A DNA stretch of 64,000 bases from Micromonospora halotolerans (GCF_032108445.1 NZ_CP134876.1:186001-250000); one strand, 5' to 3'; counted from the first letter of the stretch, positions 14,640-22,835 are shown. Notes: generated by a model from the letters alone, not told the origin. Translations and numbers: made by a program.

Positions 14640-16232
14640 TCAGCGGTAGACGGCGCGGTGCGCCGCGCCGATCACGCCCGCGTACACGCCGCCGGTGAGC
14701 GCCCGGTCGCGGGCCAGGGCGGCCCGGGCCGCGTTCGCCCCGGGCGCGCCGTGCACCCCGCCGCCCGGGTGCGCCGAGGCGCTGGCCAGGTAGAGCCGGT
14801 CCACCGGGGTGTCCGCGCGGCCCAGGCCGGGGATCGGCCGCAGGAAGAGCTGCTGGTACGCGGCCGCGGTGCCGCCGCCCAGCGCGCCGCCGACCAGGCT
14901 CGGCTCGGCCGCCTCCAGGTCGCCGGGACCGGCCACGTGCCGCCCGACGATCAGCGAGCGGAAGCCCGGGGCGGCCTCCTCCAGCACCTCCTCCATCCGC
15001 TCCACGTGCCCGACGACGTCCTCGGTCCGCCAGTGCCGGCGGAACGGCAGGTGCGTGTAGGACCACAGCGACTCGGTGCCCGGCGGGGAGTGGCTCGGGT
15101 CGGCCACCGACATCTGCCCCACGAGCAGGAACGGATCCCGGGGCACCTCGCCGCGGGCCAGCGCCCCCGCGTACGCGGTGAGCCCGTCCAGGTCGGCACC
15201 GAGGTGCACGGTGCCCGCGCCGGCGACCGCCCGGTTCTTCCACGGCACCGGCGCCGAGAGCGCCCAGTCCACCTTGAGCGTGGAGCCGTCCCACCGGAAG
15301 TGCGCCAGGTCCTCGACCAGCCGGGGTGGCAGGGCGGCCGGGCCGACCAGGTCCAAATAGAGCGCCGGGGCGGGCACGTCGGCGAGCACCGCCCGCCGGG
15401 CCCGCCAGTCGGTGCCGCCGGCGGTGCGCACACCCATGGCGCGGCCCCGGGCGGTGAGCACCCGCTCGACCCGGGCGCCGTACTCGATGCGCCCGCCCCG
15501 CTCGACGAGCCGGGCGACCAGCGCGTCGGTGATCCGCTGCGCGCCGCCGACCGGCACCGGCCAGCCGACCTGCTGGCCGAGCATGGCGAGGAGCCAGCCG
15601 TACACGCCCGAGCCGGCCTCCTCGGGCGACAGGTCGGTGTGCAGGGCGCAGCCGGCCAGCAGCACCGGCCCGCCCTCGCCGGCGAAGAGTTCGTCGCCGA
15701 GCTTGCGCACCGGCACGACGAGCCGGCGGGCGAGCCGCAGCGCGCCGGAGACCTTCAGGCGGCGCAGCAGGGTTAGCCCGCCGCGCACCGGCGGGAACGG
15801 GCTCGTGATGGTGTCCAGCATCGGCTCGGCCACCTGGCACCAGTCGGCGTACGCGTGCCGCCACCGGTCGCCGTCGCCCGGCGCGAACGCCTCCAGCGAG
15901 GCGGCCGTGGCGTCCAGGTCCCGGTTGACCACGGCCGCGCGCCCGTCGGGCAGCAGGTGGGCCAGCACGTCCGGGGCGTGGGTCCAGGACAGACCGTGGC
16001 GCTCCAGGCCCAGGCCGCCCAGCACCGGCGAGGCGAAGCCGAGCGGGTAGAAGGAGCTGTAGAGGTCGCTGAGGTAGCCGGGGGCGGTCACCTCGGCGGA
16101 GCGCACCGCCCCGCCGGGGACCTGGGTCGCCTCCAGCACCAGTACGTCCCAGCCCGCGTCGGCCAGCAGGTTCGCGGCCACCAGCCCGTTGTGGCCGGCC
16201 CCGATGACAACGGCGTCCGCGGTGGAAATCAT
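14640..16232 (-). CDS. Phytoene-desaturase-like FAD-dependent oxidoreductase, 530 aa
   Basis: N-terminal Rossmann motif VVIGAGHNGLVAANLLADAG with LVLEATQVPGGAV, and C-terminal HPGGGVHGAPG, the CrtI/PDS-family FAD signature. The family includes carotenoid desaturases and the PYROXD2-like group of unknown substrate; the GHNGL variant and length of about 530 fit the latter. There are no crtB or crtE genes nearby, so carotenoid synthesis is not supported. The ATG lies only a few bases after a SigB-like promoter candidate (16242-16267), implying a very short leader. Confidence 0.85.
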   Translation of the reverse strand: MISTADAVVIGAGHNGLVAANLLADAGWDVLVLEATQVPGGAVRSAEVTAPGYLSDLYSSFYPLGFASPVLGGLGLERHGLSWTHAPDVLAHLLPDGRAAVVNRDLDATAASLEAFAPGDGDRWRHAYADWCQVAEPMLDTITSPFPPVRGGLTLLRRLKVSGALRLARRLVVPVRKLGDELFAGEGGPVLLAGCALHTDLSPEEAGSGVYGWLLAMLGQQVGWPVPVGGAQRITDALVARLVERGGRIEYGARVERVLTARGRAMGVRTAGGTDWRARRAVLADVPAPALYLDLVGPAALPPRLVEDLAHFRWDGSTLKVDWALSAPVPWKNRAVAGAGTVHLGADLDGLTAYAGALARGEVPRDPFLLVGQMSVADPSHSPPGTESLWSYTHLPFRRHWRTEDVVGHVERMEEVLEEAAPGFRSLIVGRHVAGPGDLEAAEPSLVGGALGGGTAAAYQQLFLRPIPGLGRADTPVDRLYLASASAHPGGGVHGAPGANAARAALARDRALTGGVYAGVIGAAHRAVYR

Positions 16233-16241
16233 CCGACCCGC

Positions 16242-16267
16242 CTACCCGGCCGGTTACCGGGCGAAAC
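16242..16267 (-). promoter_or_regulatory. SigB/SigF-type promoter candidate for the FAD oxidoreductase gene
   Basis: On the minus strand GTTTCG (16267-16262), 14 bases, GGGTAG (16247-16242). This resembles the actinobacterial stress-sigma consensus (GTTT or GNNT, 14-16 bases, GGGTA). Its -35 overlaps the palindrome AAACGCGTTT (16264-16273) shared with the opposite promoter. Confidence 0.5.
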
Positions 16268-16269
16268 GC

Positions 16270-16294
16270 GTTTGCCCGGGCCGGGTCGGGGCAT
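16270..16294 (+). promoter_or_regulatory. SigB/SigF-type promoter candidate for the aldehyde dehydrogenase gene
   Basis: GTTTGC (16270-16275), 13 bases, GGGCAT (16289-16294), about 10 bases before the ATG at 16305. It is arranged back-to-back with the promoter candidate on the other strand, both -35 elements falling in the palindrome at 16264-16273. A predicted start near 16301 would give an almost leaderless mRNA. Confidence 0.45.
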
Positions 16295-16304
16295 CCACTG
16301 CCGC

Positions 16305-17738
16305 ATGTACACGGTTGCACAGCTCATAGGTGGAGTGTGGGGTGCCGGGGGTTCGGGGGGCGAGCTGGTCGTACACGATCCGGCCGACGGCTCCCCGGTG
16401 ACCACCGTGCCGGTGGCGACGGCGGACGAGGTGGCCAAGGCCGTCGAGGCGGCCCGGGGCGCGGCGGCGGAGTGGGCGGCGACCGCCCCGGCGGAACGGG
16501 CGGCGGCGCTGCACCGCGCGGCGGACGCGGTCGAGGCCGTCGCCGACGAGCTGGCGCGGGCCACCACGGCGGAGATGGGCAAGCCGCTGGACGACGCGCG
16601 CGGTGGCGTGGCGGCGGGCATCGGCACGCTGCGACAGTACGCCGAACTCGGCCCGGTACGGGGCGGCCGGACCCTGCACGGCGCCCCCTCCGCGCTGGAC
16701 TTCATGGCGCCCGAGCCGCGCGGCGTGGTCGCCGCCATCACCCCGTGGAACGACCCGGTGGCGGTCTCCTGCGGCCTGCTCGGTGCGGCCCTGGTCACCG
16801 GCAACGTGGTGCTGCACAAGCCGAGCGAGCGCACCCCGGCGACCGGCTGGCTGCTGGCCCGCGCCCTGGACTCGGCGCTGCCGGCCGGGGTGCTGTCGCT
16901 GCTCACCGGCGGCCCCGAGGTCGGCGCGGCGCTGGCCGGGCAGGAGGTGGACGTGGTCGCCCACGTCGGTTCCACCGCGACCGGCCGGGCGATCGCCGCC
17001 GCCGGCGCGCGCACCGGCGCGAAGGTGCTGCTGGAGAACGGCGGCAGCGACCCCCTCGTGGTGGACGCGGACGTGGACCCGGTCTGGGCGGCCGAGCAGG
17101 CCGCGCTGGGGTGCTTCGCCAACGCCGGGCAGATCTGCGTCGCGGTGGAGCGGATCTACGTGCACCGGGATGTGGCCGAGGACTTCGTCGACGCGCTGGT
17201 GGAGCGGGCCGAGGCGCTCGTCGTGGGCCCGGGCCGGGACCCGGGGACCCAGCTCGGGCCGCTGGTCGACCGGCGGCACCGGGACCACGTGCACGGGCAG
17301 GTCACCGCGGCGGTGGCCGAGGGCGCACGGCTGCGCACCGGCGGCGGCCTGCCGGACGGGCCGGGGGCCTTCTACCCGGCGACGGTGGTCAGCGACTGCC
17401 GGCACGAGATGACGCTGGTCCGGGAGGAGACCTTCGGGCCGGTCGCCCCGGTGGTCGTGGTCGACTCGTTCAGCGAGGGGCTGCGCTGCGCGGCCGACTC
17501 CCCGTACGGGCTGGCCGCCACGGTGCTGACCGGCTCGATGAGCCACGCCCACCGGGCCTGGCGGGAGCTGCCGGTGGGCACCGTCAAGGTCAACGCGGTG
17601 TTCGGCGGCGCGCCGGGCGGCGCCGCGCAGCCGCGCCGCGGCAGCGGCCAGGGCTTCGGGTACGGCCCGGAGCTGCTCGACGAGTTCAGCACGGTGAAGG
17701 CCGTGCACATCGAGGCGCCGGGCGGCGGCCACTGGTGA
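16305..17738 (+). CDS. Aldehyde dehydrogenase family protein, 477 aa
   Basis: ALDH fold: N-terminal cofactor domain, TPWNDPVAV (oxyanion Asn), the LLENGGSDPLVV segment with the general-base Glu, and the active-site stretch FANAGQICVAVER with the catalytic Cys. REETFGPVAPV closes the family signature. It oxidises an aldehyde with NAD(P)+; the substrate is not evident. The C-terminus ends EAPGGGHW. It may belong to the stress-type regulon suggested by its promoter. Confidence 0.9.
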   Translation: MYTVAQLIGGVWGAGGSGGELVVHDPADGSPVTTVPVATADEVAKAVEAARGAAAEWAATAPAERAAALHRAADAVEAVADELARATTAEMGKPLDDARGGVAAGIGTLRQYAELGPVRGGRTLHGAPSALDFMAPEPRGVVAAITPWNDPVAVSCGLLGAALVTGNVVLHKPSERTPATGWLLARALDSALPAGVLSLLTGGPEVGAALAGQEVDVVAHVGSTATGRAIAAAGARTGAKVLLENGGSDPLVVDADVDPVWAAEQAALGCFANAGQICVAVERIYVHRDVAEDFVDALVERAEALVVGPGRDPGTQLGPLVDRRHRDHVHGQVTAAVAEGARLRTGGGLPDGPGAFYPATVVSDCRHEMTLVREETFGPVAPVVVVDSFSEGLRCAADSPYGLAATVLTGSMSHAHRAWRELPVGTVKVNAVFGGAPGGAAQPRRGSGQGFGYGPELLDEFSTVKAVHIEAPGGGHW

Positions 17739-17747
17739 GCGGCACGA

Positions 17748-17782
17748 CGGGAGCCCGGGACCTGCCTGGTCCCGGGCTCCCG
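17748..17782. terminator. Strong bidirectional hairpin
   Basis: A perfect 15-base stem (17748-17762 with 17768-17782) with the loop TGCCT, and flanking CACGA/TCGTG that extend the symmetry. It lies between the convergent aldehyde dehydrogenase and ChaB genes. Confidence 0.75.
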
Positions 17783-17798
17783 TGTCGTGGTCGGCCGG

Positions 17799-18203
17799 TC
17801 AGCGGCCGCCGCGGGCCTTGCGGGTGGCGTTGTTGTTCGCCTTCTCGATCGCCTTGACCAGCTCCGGCTTGGTCATCCGGGACCGGCCCGGCACGTCGAG
17901 CTTCTTGGCCACCTCCATGAGGTGCTCCTTCTTGGCGTTGGCGTCCACCCCGCCGGCCGTGGGGGCCCGCCGGGTCGGCCCGCCGCCGGCCGCCTGCCGG
18001 TCGCTCGGGCCCTTGCGCCCCTTCGGCTCCCAGTGGTCGCCGACCTTCTCGAACTCGTGCTTCACGGCGGCGAAGGCGGCGCGGTGCGCCCGCTCCCCCT
18101 CGCCGTACGTCTCGACCGCCGAGTCGTGTGTCTTCTCCCAGGTCCGCTGTGCCTTGTCCGGGGAGCGCTTCAGCGTGCTGGGCAGTACCTCGCGCCCGGG
18201 CAT
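17799..18203 (-). CDS. ChaB-domain protein with C-terminal Rho-N/SAP-like domain, 134 aa
   Basis: Residues about 5-60 match ChaB (LPSTLKRSPDKAQRTWEKTH, then AAFAAVKHEFEKVGDHW). After a linker, LMEVAKKLDVPGRSRMTKPE resembles the Rho N-terminal/SAP-like fold that binds nucleic acid. ATG at 18203 follows GGAGGA with good spacing. ChaB proteins are small and usually described as cation-transport regulators on weak evidence; in actinobacteria they are frequently stress-induced. Divergent from the YihY-family gene, with paired SigB-like promoter candidates between them. Confidence 0.85.
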   Translation of the reverse strand: MPGREVLPSTLKRSPDKAQRTWEKTHDSAVETYGEGERAHRAAFAAVKHEFEKVGDHWEPKGRKGPSDRQAAGGGPTRRAPTAGGVDANAKKEHLMEVAKKLDVPGRSRMTKPELVKAIEKANNNATRKARGGR

Positions 18204-18238
18204 CTCGTCCTCCTCCGTCTCGGTGGGATCCTCTACCG

Positions 18239-18263
18239 ATTCCCCCCGCCGTCCAGGACAAAC
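18239..18263 (-). promoter_or_regulatory. SigB-like promoter candidate for the ChaB gene
   Basis: Minus strand GTTTGT (18263-18258), 13 bases, GGGAAT (18244-18239), about 36 bases before the ATG. The -10 has one difference from GGGTAT. The -35 is part of AAACCGG-CA-CCGGTTT (18260-18275), a perfect inverted repeat that also holds the -35 of the opposite promoter. Confidence 0.4.
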
Positions 18264-18271
18264 CGGCACCG

Positions 18272-18297
18272 GTTTGCCGACTTCCCCCACCGGGTAC
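18272..18297 (+). promoter_or_regulatory. SigB-like promoter candidate for the YihY-family gene
   Basis: GTTTGC (18272-18277), 14 bases, GGGTAC (18292-18297), about 50 bases before the ATG at 18348. This is an excellent match to the SigB-type consensus GNNT-N14/16-GGGTAY known from Streptomyces. Confidence 0.55.
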
Positions 18298-18347
18298 CGC
18301 CCGGGCCACCTGCCGGGGGTGCGCCCGGTGCGGCGGAGGAGGCGGTC

Positions 18348-19325
18348 ATGACGGCGACGACGGATGCGGCGGCCGGCGGCCGGCCCCGGGCCCGGATCCC
18401 CCGCCGGGTACGGCAGTTGAGCTGGGCCACCTGGCGCGGGGTGCTGGTCCGCGCCGGGCGCAGCTTCGTCAAGGACAACTGCGCCGACTGGGCCGCCGCG
18501 CTCACCTACTACGGGGTGCTGGCGCTCTTCCCCTCGACCATCGTGGTGGTCGCCCTGGTCGGGCTGGTCTCGGACGGGCCGCGCACCGTGGACACCGTGA
18601 TCGACCTGGCCCGGGAGATCGGCGCCGGCTCGGTGGTCGGCAACGACGCCTTCGTGACCGTGGTGCGCGGCGTGGTGGAGCAGCAGGGCCCGGCGAAGGC
18701 GCTGCTCAGCTTCGGTCTGCTCGGCACGCTCTGGTCGGCCTCCGGCTTCATCGGCGCGTTCACCCGGGCCTCCAACGCGATCTACGGGGTCGAGGAGGGG
18801 CGGCCGTTCTACCGGCTGCGGCCGATGCAGATCGGGCTCGCCGCGGTGTCGCTGGTGCTGTTCGCCGTGGTGGCCCTGGCGCTGATCGTCAGCGGCCCCG
18901 TGACCGACTTCGTGGGTGACCGGCTGCACGCCGGCGGGCTCACCCGCCAGGTGTGGACGGTGGCGAAGTGGCCGGTCCTCGCGCTGGTGGCGATGACCCT
19001 GCTGTCCCTGCTGTTCTGGATCGCCCCGAACGTGCGCCAGCCCCGGTTCCGCTGGCTCACCCCGGGCGGCGCGCTGGCCCTGCTGGCGTGGGTGCTCGCC
19101 TCCTTCGGCTTCGGCCTCTACGTGGCCAACTTCGGCTCGTACGACGTGACCTACGGCAGCCTGGGCGCGGTCATCGCCTTCCTGGTGTGGCTCTACCTGT
19201 CCAACTGCGCGCTCATGCTCGGCGTCCAGGTCAACGCCGAGCTCCAGCGGGGCCGGGTGATGCAGGCGGGCGTCGACGACCCGAGCGAGCCCGTCCTGCC
19301 GCCGCGGGCTCCGGCCGACTCCTGA
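18348..19325 (+). CDS. YihY/virulence factor BrkB family membrane protein, 325 aa
   Basis: Six hydrophobic segments and the family motifs CADWAAALTYYGVLALFPSTI, SASGFIGAFTRASNAIYGV and TYGSLGAVIAFLVWLYLSN. ATG at 18348 has GGAGGAGG upstream. The family was once called ribonuclease BN or BrkB; its molecular role is unsettled, and it is thought to be a transporter-like inner-membrane protein. Likely stress-controlled given its promoter candidate. Confidence 0.9.
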   Translation: MTATTDAAAGGRPRARIPRRVRQLSWATWRGVLVRAGRSFVKDNCADWAAALTYYGVLALFPSTIVVVALVGLVSDGPRTVDTVIDLAREIGAGSVVGNDAFVTVVRGVVEQQGPAKALLSFGLLGTLWSASGFIGAFTRASNAIYGVEEGRPFYRLRPMQIGLAAVSLVLFAVVALALIVSGPVTDFVGDRLHAGGLTRQVWTVAKWPVLALVAMTLLSLLFWIAPNVRQPRFRWLTPGGALALLAWVLASFGFGLYVANFGSYDVTYGSLGAVIAFLVWLYLSNCALMLGVQVNAELQRGRVMQAGVDDPSEPVLPPRAPADS

Positions 19326-19376
19326 CCGGCTTCGCCCGGTTCGGGGGCCGGTGACCGGCTCCACCGGCCGCCGCCG

Positions 19377-19401
19377 GTTTACCGGCGGCCCCCTCGGGCA
19401 T
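19377..19401 (+). promoter_or_regulatory. SigB-like promoter candidate for the DUF2795 gene
   Basis: GTTTAC (19377-19382), 13 bases, GGGCAT (19396-19401). The ATG at 19412 would lie about 4 bases from the predicted transcription start, so the mRNA would be nearly leaderless; this favours ATG 19412 over the ATG at 19400 inside the -10. Confidence 0.4.
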
Positions 19402-19411
19402 GTCTGTCGGC

Positions 19412-19828
19412 ATGGAACGTGGCAGCAGCAAGCACTCACCCAGGCTCGACGAGCAGATGAGCAGCGAGGTGAACGGCCTGATCCAGGGGCCGGGCACCGG
19501 CGGCTCCCGGGTGGAGGAGCACCGCGTGCCGGAACCGGCCGGGGAGGACCAGCCCGAGGCCACCACGGCCCCGGCGGGCGAGCTGCGCACCGGCGCCCCG
19601 AAGGGGATGAGTTCGGAGGACGTGGAGGGCCGCAGCCGCCTCGGCCGGTTCATCACGATGTCCGCTCTTCCGGGCGACCGGGAGGCGCTGGTGGCCAACG
19701 CCCGGGAGAACGAGGCGCCGGACGACATCGTGGCGGCGCTGCAGGGCCTGCCCGAGGGCACCCGGTACCAGACGGTGTCCGAGGTGTGGGCCGCCCTCGG
19801 GCACAAGAACGAGACGACGCGCTGGTGA
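19412..19828 (+). CDS. DUF2795 domain protein, 138 aa
   Basis: The C-terminal about 60 residues (FITMSALPGDREALVANA, then DDIVAALQGLPEGTRYQTV and EVWAALG) match DUF2795, a small actinobacterial helical domain of unknown function. The N-terminal half is low-complexity, acidic and probably disordered. Start chosen from the promoter position; ATG 19400 in the same frame is possible. Followed 55 bases later by an SRPBCC gene on the same strand. Confidence 0.8.
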   Translation: MERGSSKHSPRLDEQMSSEVNGLIQGPGTGGSRVEEHRVPEPAGEDQPEATTAPAGELRTGAPKGMSSEDVEGRSRLGRFITMSALPGDREALVANARENEAPDDIVAALQGLPEGTRYQTVSEVWAALGHKNETTRW

Positions 19829-19883
19829 GCGGACCGGCCCACGGTCCGCGAGCAGACACCGGCGGAACAGGAGGAACACCGAG

Positions 19884-20345
19884 ATGAGCGGCGTCATGGA
19901 ACACGTGGACGTGTCCGTCCCGATCCGCACCGCCTACGACCAGTGGACGCAGTTCGAGGAGTTTCCGCACTTCATGGAGGGCGTCCAGGAGGTCCGGCAG
20001 CTCTCCGACACGATGACCCACTGGACCGTGGAGATCGCCGGCGTGAAGCGCGAGTTCGACGCCGAGGTCACCGAGCAGCTGCCCGACGAGCGGGTGGCCT
20101 GGCGTTCCACCGGGGGCACCGAACAGGCCGGCGTGGTGACCTTCCACCGGCTGGACGAGGGGCACACCCGGGTCACACTGCAGCTGGAGTTCGAGCCGCA
20201 CGGCGCGGTCGAGAAGGCCGGCGACAAGCTGGGCGTGGTGGACCGCCGGGCCAAGGGCGACCTGGCGCGGTTCAAGCAGTTCATCGAGCGGCGCGGTCAG
20301 GAGACCGGCGCCTGGCGCGGCAAGGTCGACCGGCCGGCCCCCTGA
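19884..20345 (+). CDS. SRPBCC-family (polyketide cyclase/dehydrase-like) protein, 153 aa
   Basis: Opens MEHVDVSVPIRTAYDQWTQF, followed by FPHFMEGVQEVRQL and HWTVEIAGVKREFDAEV, typical of the small stress-associated SRPBCC proteins of actinobacteria. ATG at 19884 follows CAGGAGGAACACCGAG. It presumably binds a lipid-like ligand. Co-oriented with DUF2795, likely one transcript, closed by a strong hairpin at 20375. Confidence 0.87.
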   Translation: MSGVMEHVDVSVPIRTAYDQWTQFEEFPHFMEGVQEVRQLSDTMTHWTVEIAGVKREFDAEVTEQLPDERVAWRSTGGTEQAGVVTFHRLDEGHTRVTLQLEFEPHGAVEKAGDKLGVVDRRAKGDLARFKQFIERRGQETGAWRGKVDRPAP

Positions 20346-20374
20346 GTCGCCGACCCCCGGACAACGCGAACCCC

Positions 20375-20402
20375 GATGGCCGCCGGTGCTCCGGCGGCCA
20401 TC
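20375..20402 (+). terminator. Hairpin after the SRPBCC gene
   Basis: GATGGCCGCCGG (20375-20386), loop TGCT, CCGGCGGCCATC (20391-20402): a perfect 12-base stem 30 bases after the stop codon. Confidence 0.7.
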
Positions 20403-20418
20403 GCCGCGTCCGGGGGCC

Positions 20419-20443
20419 GTTTGCGATCATCCGGCCCGGGTAC
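20419..20443 (+). promoter_or_regulatory. SigB-like promoter candidate for the small acidic protein gene
   Basis: GTTTGC (20419-20424), 13 bases, GGGTAC (20438-20443). Start codon at 20453 is within a few bases of the predicted transcription start, again implying an almost leaderless mRNA. Confidence 0.5.
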
Positions 20444-20452
20444 CGCAGGGGA

Positions 20453-20716
20453 ATGACCGACAACGACAGTCACGTGTGGCGCGACGAGGAACGCACGCCC
20501 CTGCGCGAGCTGGAGCGGGCGATGTCCGGGTCGACCCTCGACGGGCAGGCGGACGACGCCACCGGCAACGACGCCGGCGAGGAGGCCGCGTTCGGCCACG
20601 GGCCGGAGGCGGTGGACCGGGGCGCCGGCCCGGAGGCCGAGCGGCGGGAGATGACCGACGCGGACCGGGCGTACCGGCCGTCGACCACCGGACGGACCGG
20701 CCCGGACAACATCTGA
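20453..20716 (+). CDS. Small acidic hypothetical protein, 87 aa
   Basis: ATG at 20453. Rich in Asp, Glu, Gly and Arg, with no hydrophobic core, probably disordered (HVWRDEERTPLRELERAM near the start, EMTDADRAYRPSTTGR near the end). Family not recognised. It stands between two strong hairpins and has its own SigB-like promoter candidate, so it looks like a free-standing stress gene. Confidence 0.65.
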   Translation: MTDNDSHVWRDEERTPLRELERAMSGSTLDGQADDATGNDAGEEAAFGHGPEAVDRGAGPEAERREMTDADRAYRPSTTGRTGPDNI

Positions 20717-20721
20717 GCCGC

Positions 20722-20752
20722 CCCCGGGGCGCCCGGAGTGCGCGCCCCGGGG
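20722..20752. terminator. Bidirectional hairpin
   Basis: CCCCGGGGCGC (20722-20732), 9-base loop, GCGCCCCGGGG (20742-20752): perfect 11-base stem ending next to the stop codon of the convergent MFS gene. Confidence 0.65.
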
Positions 20753-20753
20753 T

Positions 20754-21998
20754 TCAGCCGGCCCGGGAGACCGGGGCGGCCTGGCGGGCGCCGGCGGCGT
20801 GCAGGGCGACGAGCGCCACCGCGAGCACCACCAGGGTCGGGCCGAGCGCCGCCACCGAGACCCGGGCCAGCAGCACCCCCACGGCGGCCGGCACCAGGGC
20901 GGCGCCCAGGCCGGCCGCGCCGATCTGCAGGCCGATGGTCCGGTCCGCGTGGTCGCGGCCCACCCGTTCCGCCGTGGTCAGGGTGAGCAGCGGGAACACC
21001 GGCGCCGCCGCGAAGCCCACCACCAGCAGGCCGGCCACGGTCACCCAGCCCGGGGCGGGCAGCGCGATGAGCACCGCTCCCCCGGCCATGCCGAGCAGGC
21101 TGCCGCGCAGCACCCGGGCGGTGCCCAGCCGCTCCGCCACCACCCCCTGGACCACCCGCCCCACGAAGAGGCTCCCCCAGTAGCCGGAGACGCAGAGCCC
21201 GGCCACCGCGGCGGAGAGCTTCCGCCCCTCGGTGAGCAGCAGGAACGCCCACAGGCCGGTGGACACCTCGATGGCCACGTAGACGGCGAAGGCGGCCCCG
21301 CCGAGCCACACGGCCGGCAGTCGCAGCGTCGCGCCGATCGAGGTCGGCCGCGCCGGCCCCGCGCCGGCCGGCTCGCCGGGCACCACCTGCGGTGCGACCG
21401 GGTCCGGCGGCAGGGCCGCGCCGGCCTGCGGGTCGCCGCGCCAGAGCCGCACCGTGAACGCGAACGCGGCGGCCAGGGTGAGCTGGGCGGCGGCCACCAG
21501 CGCGTACCCCCAGCGCCAGCTCAGTCCGGCGCCGAGCGCCGCGGTCATGATCAGCGGACCGATGGCCACGCCGAGCCCGAAGAACGCGTGCATCCAGTTC
21601 ATGTGCCGGGGACCGAAGGCGGCGGCCGCGTACGCGTTGAGGCCGGCGTCGATCGCCCCGGAGCCGAGCCCGAGGACCAGCGCGAAGCCGACCATGACGG
21701 CGAGCGCGGGGGTGGACGCGTACCCGGTCAGGGCGGCGCCGGCCAGCAGGGTGCTGCCGGCGAGCAGCCAGCCGACGCCCAGCCGGGCCAGGGTGAACCC
21801 GGCGAGCACGCTGGAGGTCAGGTAGGCCACCGTGCCCGCCGTGAGCACGACCCCGACGGCCTCGGTGGGCACGCCCAGGTCCCGCCGGATGGACGGCCAG
21901 CCGACCCCGATCAGGCCGTCGGGCAGCCCGAGGCTGACGAAGGCCAGGTAGGCCAGGAGCAGCAGGGCGGGGCGGGGCGGAGCGGGGACGCGGGACAC
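20754..21998 (-). CDS. MFS transporter, 414 aa
   Basis: Twelve predicted hydrophobic segments with a long central loop (residues about 195-225). Start region LLLLAYLAFVSLGLPDGLIGVGWPSIRRDL and GSGAIDAGLNAYAA match the FucP/YfkF-like branch of the major facilitator superfamily. Substrate unknown. GTG start at 21998. Single gene, ended by the hairpin at 20722. Confidence 0.88.
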   Translation of the reverse strand: MSRVPAPPRPALLLLAYLAFVSLGLPDGLIGVGWPSIRRDLGVPTEAVGVVLTAGTVAYLTSSVLAGFTLARLGVGWLLAGSTLLAGAALTGYASTPALAVMVGFALVLGLGSGAIDAGLNAYAAAAFGPRHMNWMHAFFGLGVAIGPLIMTAALGAGLSWRWGYALVAAAQLTLAAAFAFTVRLWRGDPQAGAALPPDPVAPQVVPGEPAGAGPARPTSIGATLRLPAVWLGGAAFAVYVAIEVSTGLWAFLLLTEGRKLSAAVAGLCVSGYWGSLFVGRVVQGVVAERLGTARVLRGSLLGMAGGAVLIALPAPGWVTVAGLLVVGFAAAPVFPLLTLTTAERVGRDHADRTIGLQIGAAGLGAALVPAAVGVLLARVSVAALGPTLVVLAVALVALHAAGARQAAPVSRAG

Positions 21999-22178
21999 GA
22001 GGCCCCATCCTGCCCAGCCGCCGCCGGCCGGGACCGATCGGGGCTACCCGCCCGGCGAGGGTCATGCTCAGCCGAAACGACAAAAAGTGCGATACGGACG
22101 GTCGGGAAAACGGACAGCCCATCCAGAATCGGCCGAACGGCTGACGGCGATGCCCCTGCCCCGCGTAAGACTTTCGGG

Positions 22179-22388
22179 ATGCAACAGGGCTCCGGTTTCC
22201 TCTCCCAGCGTCAGCGCCGCCTGGCATGGCTCGGCTTCCTGCTCGCCGCGGTTCAGGCCCCCGTCGCCGCCCGGCTCGTCGACGACAGCTCCTGGCTGTT
22301 CAGCCTCGTGGTGGCGCTCATGGTGGCGACTGTGATCATCGCCGACGACGGCGTACGCCGCACGGCGCAGGCCCGCTCCTCCGACTGA
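22179..22388 (+). CDS. Small membrane protein, 69 aa
   Basis: ATG at 22179. The first about 40 residues contain a helix (RLAWLGFLLAAVQAPVAARL), then a second hydrophobic stretch (FSLVVALMVATVIIADDG). Two-helix hairpin topology is likely. No family recognised. The upstream 180 bases (21999-22178) include a short AT-richer patch around 22075-22120 (AACGACAAAAAGTGCGATAC) that may hold promoters for this gene and the divergent MFS gene, but I cannot define elements. Ends one base before the stop of the convergent gene. Confidence 0.55.
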   Translation: MQQGSGFLSQRQRRLAWLGFLLAAVQAPVAARLVDDSSWLFSLVVALMVATVIIADDGVRRTAQARSSD

Positions 22389-22835
22389 TCAGCCCTCGGC
22401 GGGGCGCGCCTCGTGCCCCGGCCGTCCCGGGCTGCGGCGCCGTTCCTTCATCTCCGCCTCGTAGAGGTGCCGCCGGCCGCCGACGAGCTCGTCGCGGGCC
22501 CGCCGGTCCAGCTCCCGGAAGAGCGCGTAGTACCCGTCGTCGAAGTCCTCGACGATCTGGAAGGTCCAGCGTCCCGCGATGACGTTGCGCCCGAGCAGGT
22601 CCTCCTCGACGCGTGCGGCCAGTTCCGGGTGCCCGGCGGAGCGGAACAGCTCCACGGCGTCGTCGAGCATCAGGTCGGCATGCCCGATGAGCTGGTGCAG
22701 CGAGTAGAGGTGCCCCCGGGCCCGCTCGACGCACTCCAGCGCCTCGCTGAGCTTGCCCAGGGCCTCGACCGTGGCGTCACTCACGCCGGCCGGCCGGCGG
22801 TGCACCTGGTCCGGCCCGTCCACCTGCTGTCCCAT
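22389..22835 (-). CDS. Conserved actinobacterial hypothetical protein, 148 aa
   Basis: ATG at 22835 chosen for GGAGGAACGGA directly upstream; in-frame codons continue to 22904 but without a ribosome site. Helical protein: LSEALECVERARGHLYSLHQ, IGHADLMLDDAVELFRSAG, then IVEDFDDGYYALFRELDRR. No signal peptide. It looks like a four-helix cytosolic protein of the kind often left unannotated in Micromonospora. Function unknown. Confidence 0.75.
   Translation of the reverse strand: MGQQVDGPDQVHRRPAGVSDATVEALGKLSEALECVERARGHLYSLHQLIGHADLMLDDAVELFRSAGHPELAARVEEDLLGRNVIAGRWTFQIVEDFDDGYYALFRELDRRARDELVGGRRHLYEAEMKERRRSPGRPGHEARPAEG

Noticed and set aside
14640..16232. Carotenoid biosynthesis cluster
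   Set aside because: Only a CrtI-like protein is present; the sequence fits the broader PYROXD2-like group and no crtB, crtE or crtY gene is nearby.
17799..19439. A long open frame antisense to the YihY-family gene continuing from the ChaB gene
   Set aside because: Only the part from 18203 downward has a ribosome site and family similarity; the rest is a GC-driven shadow of the YihY gene.
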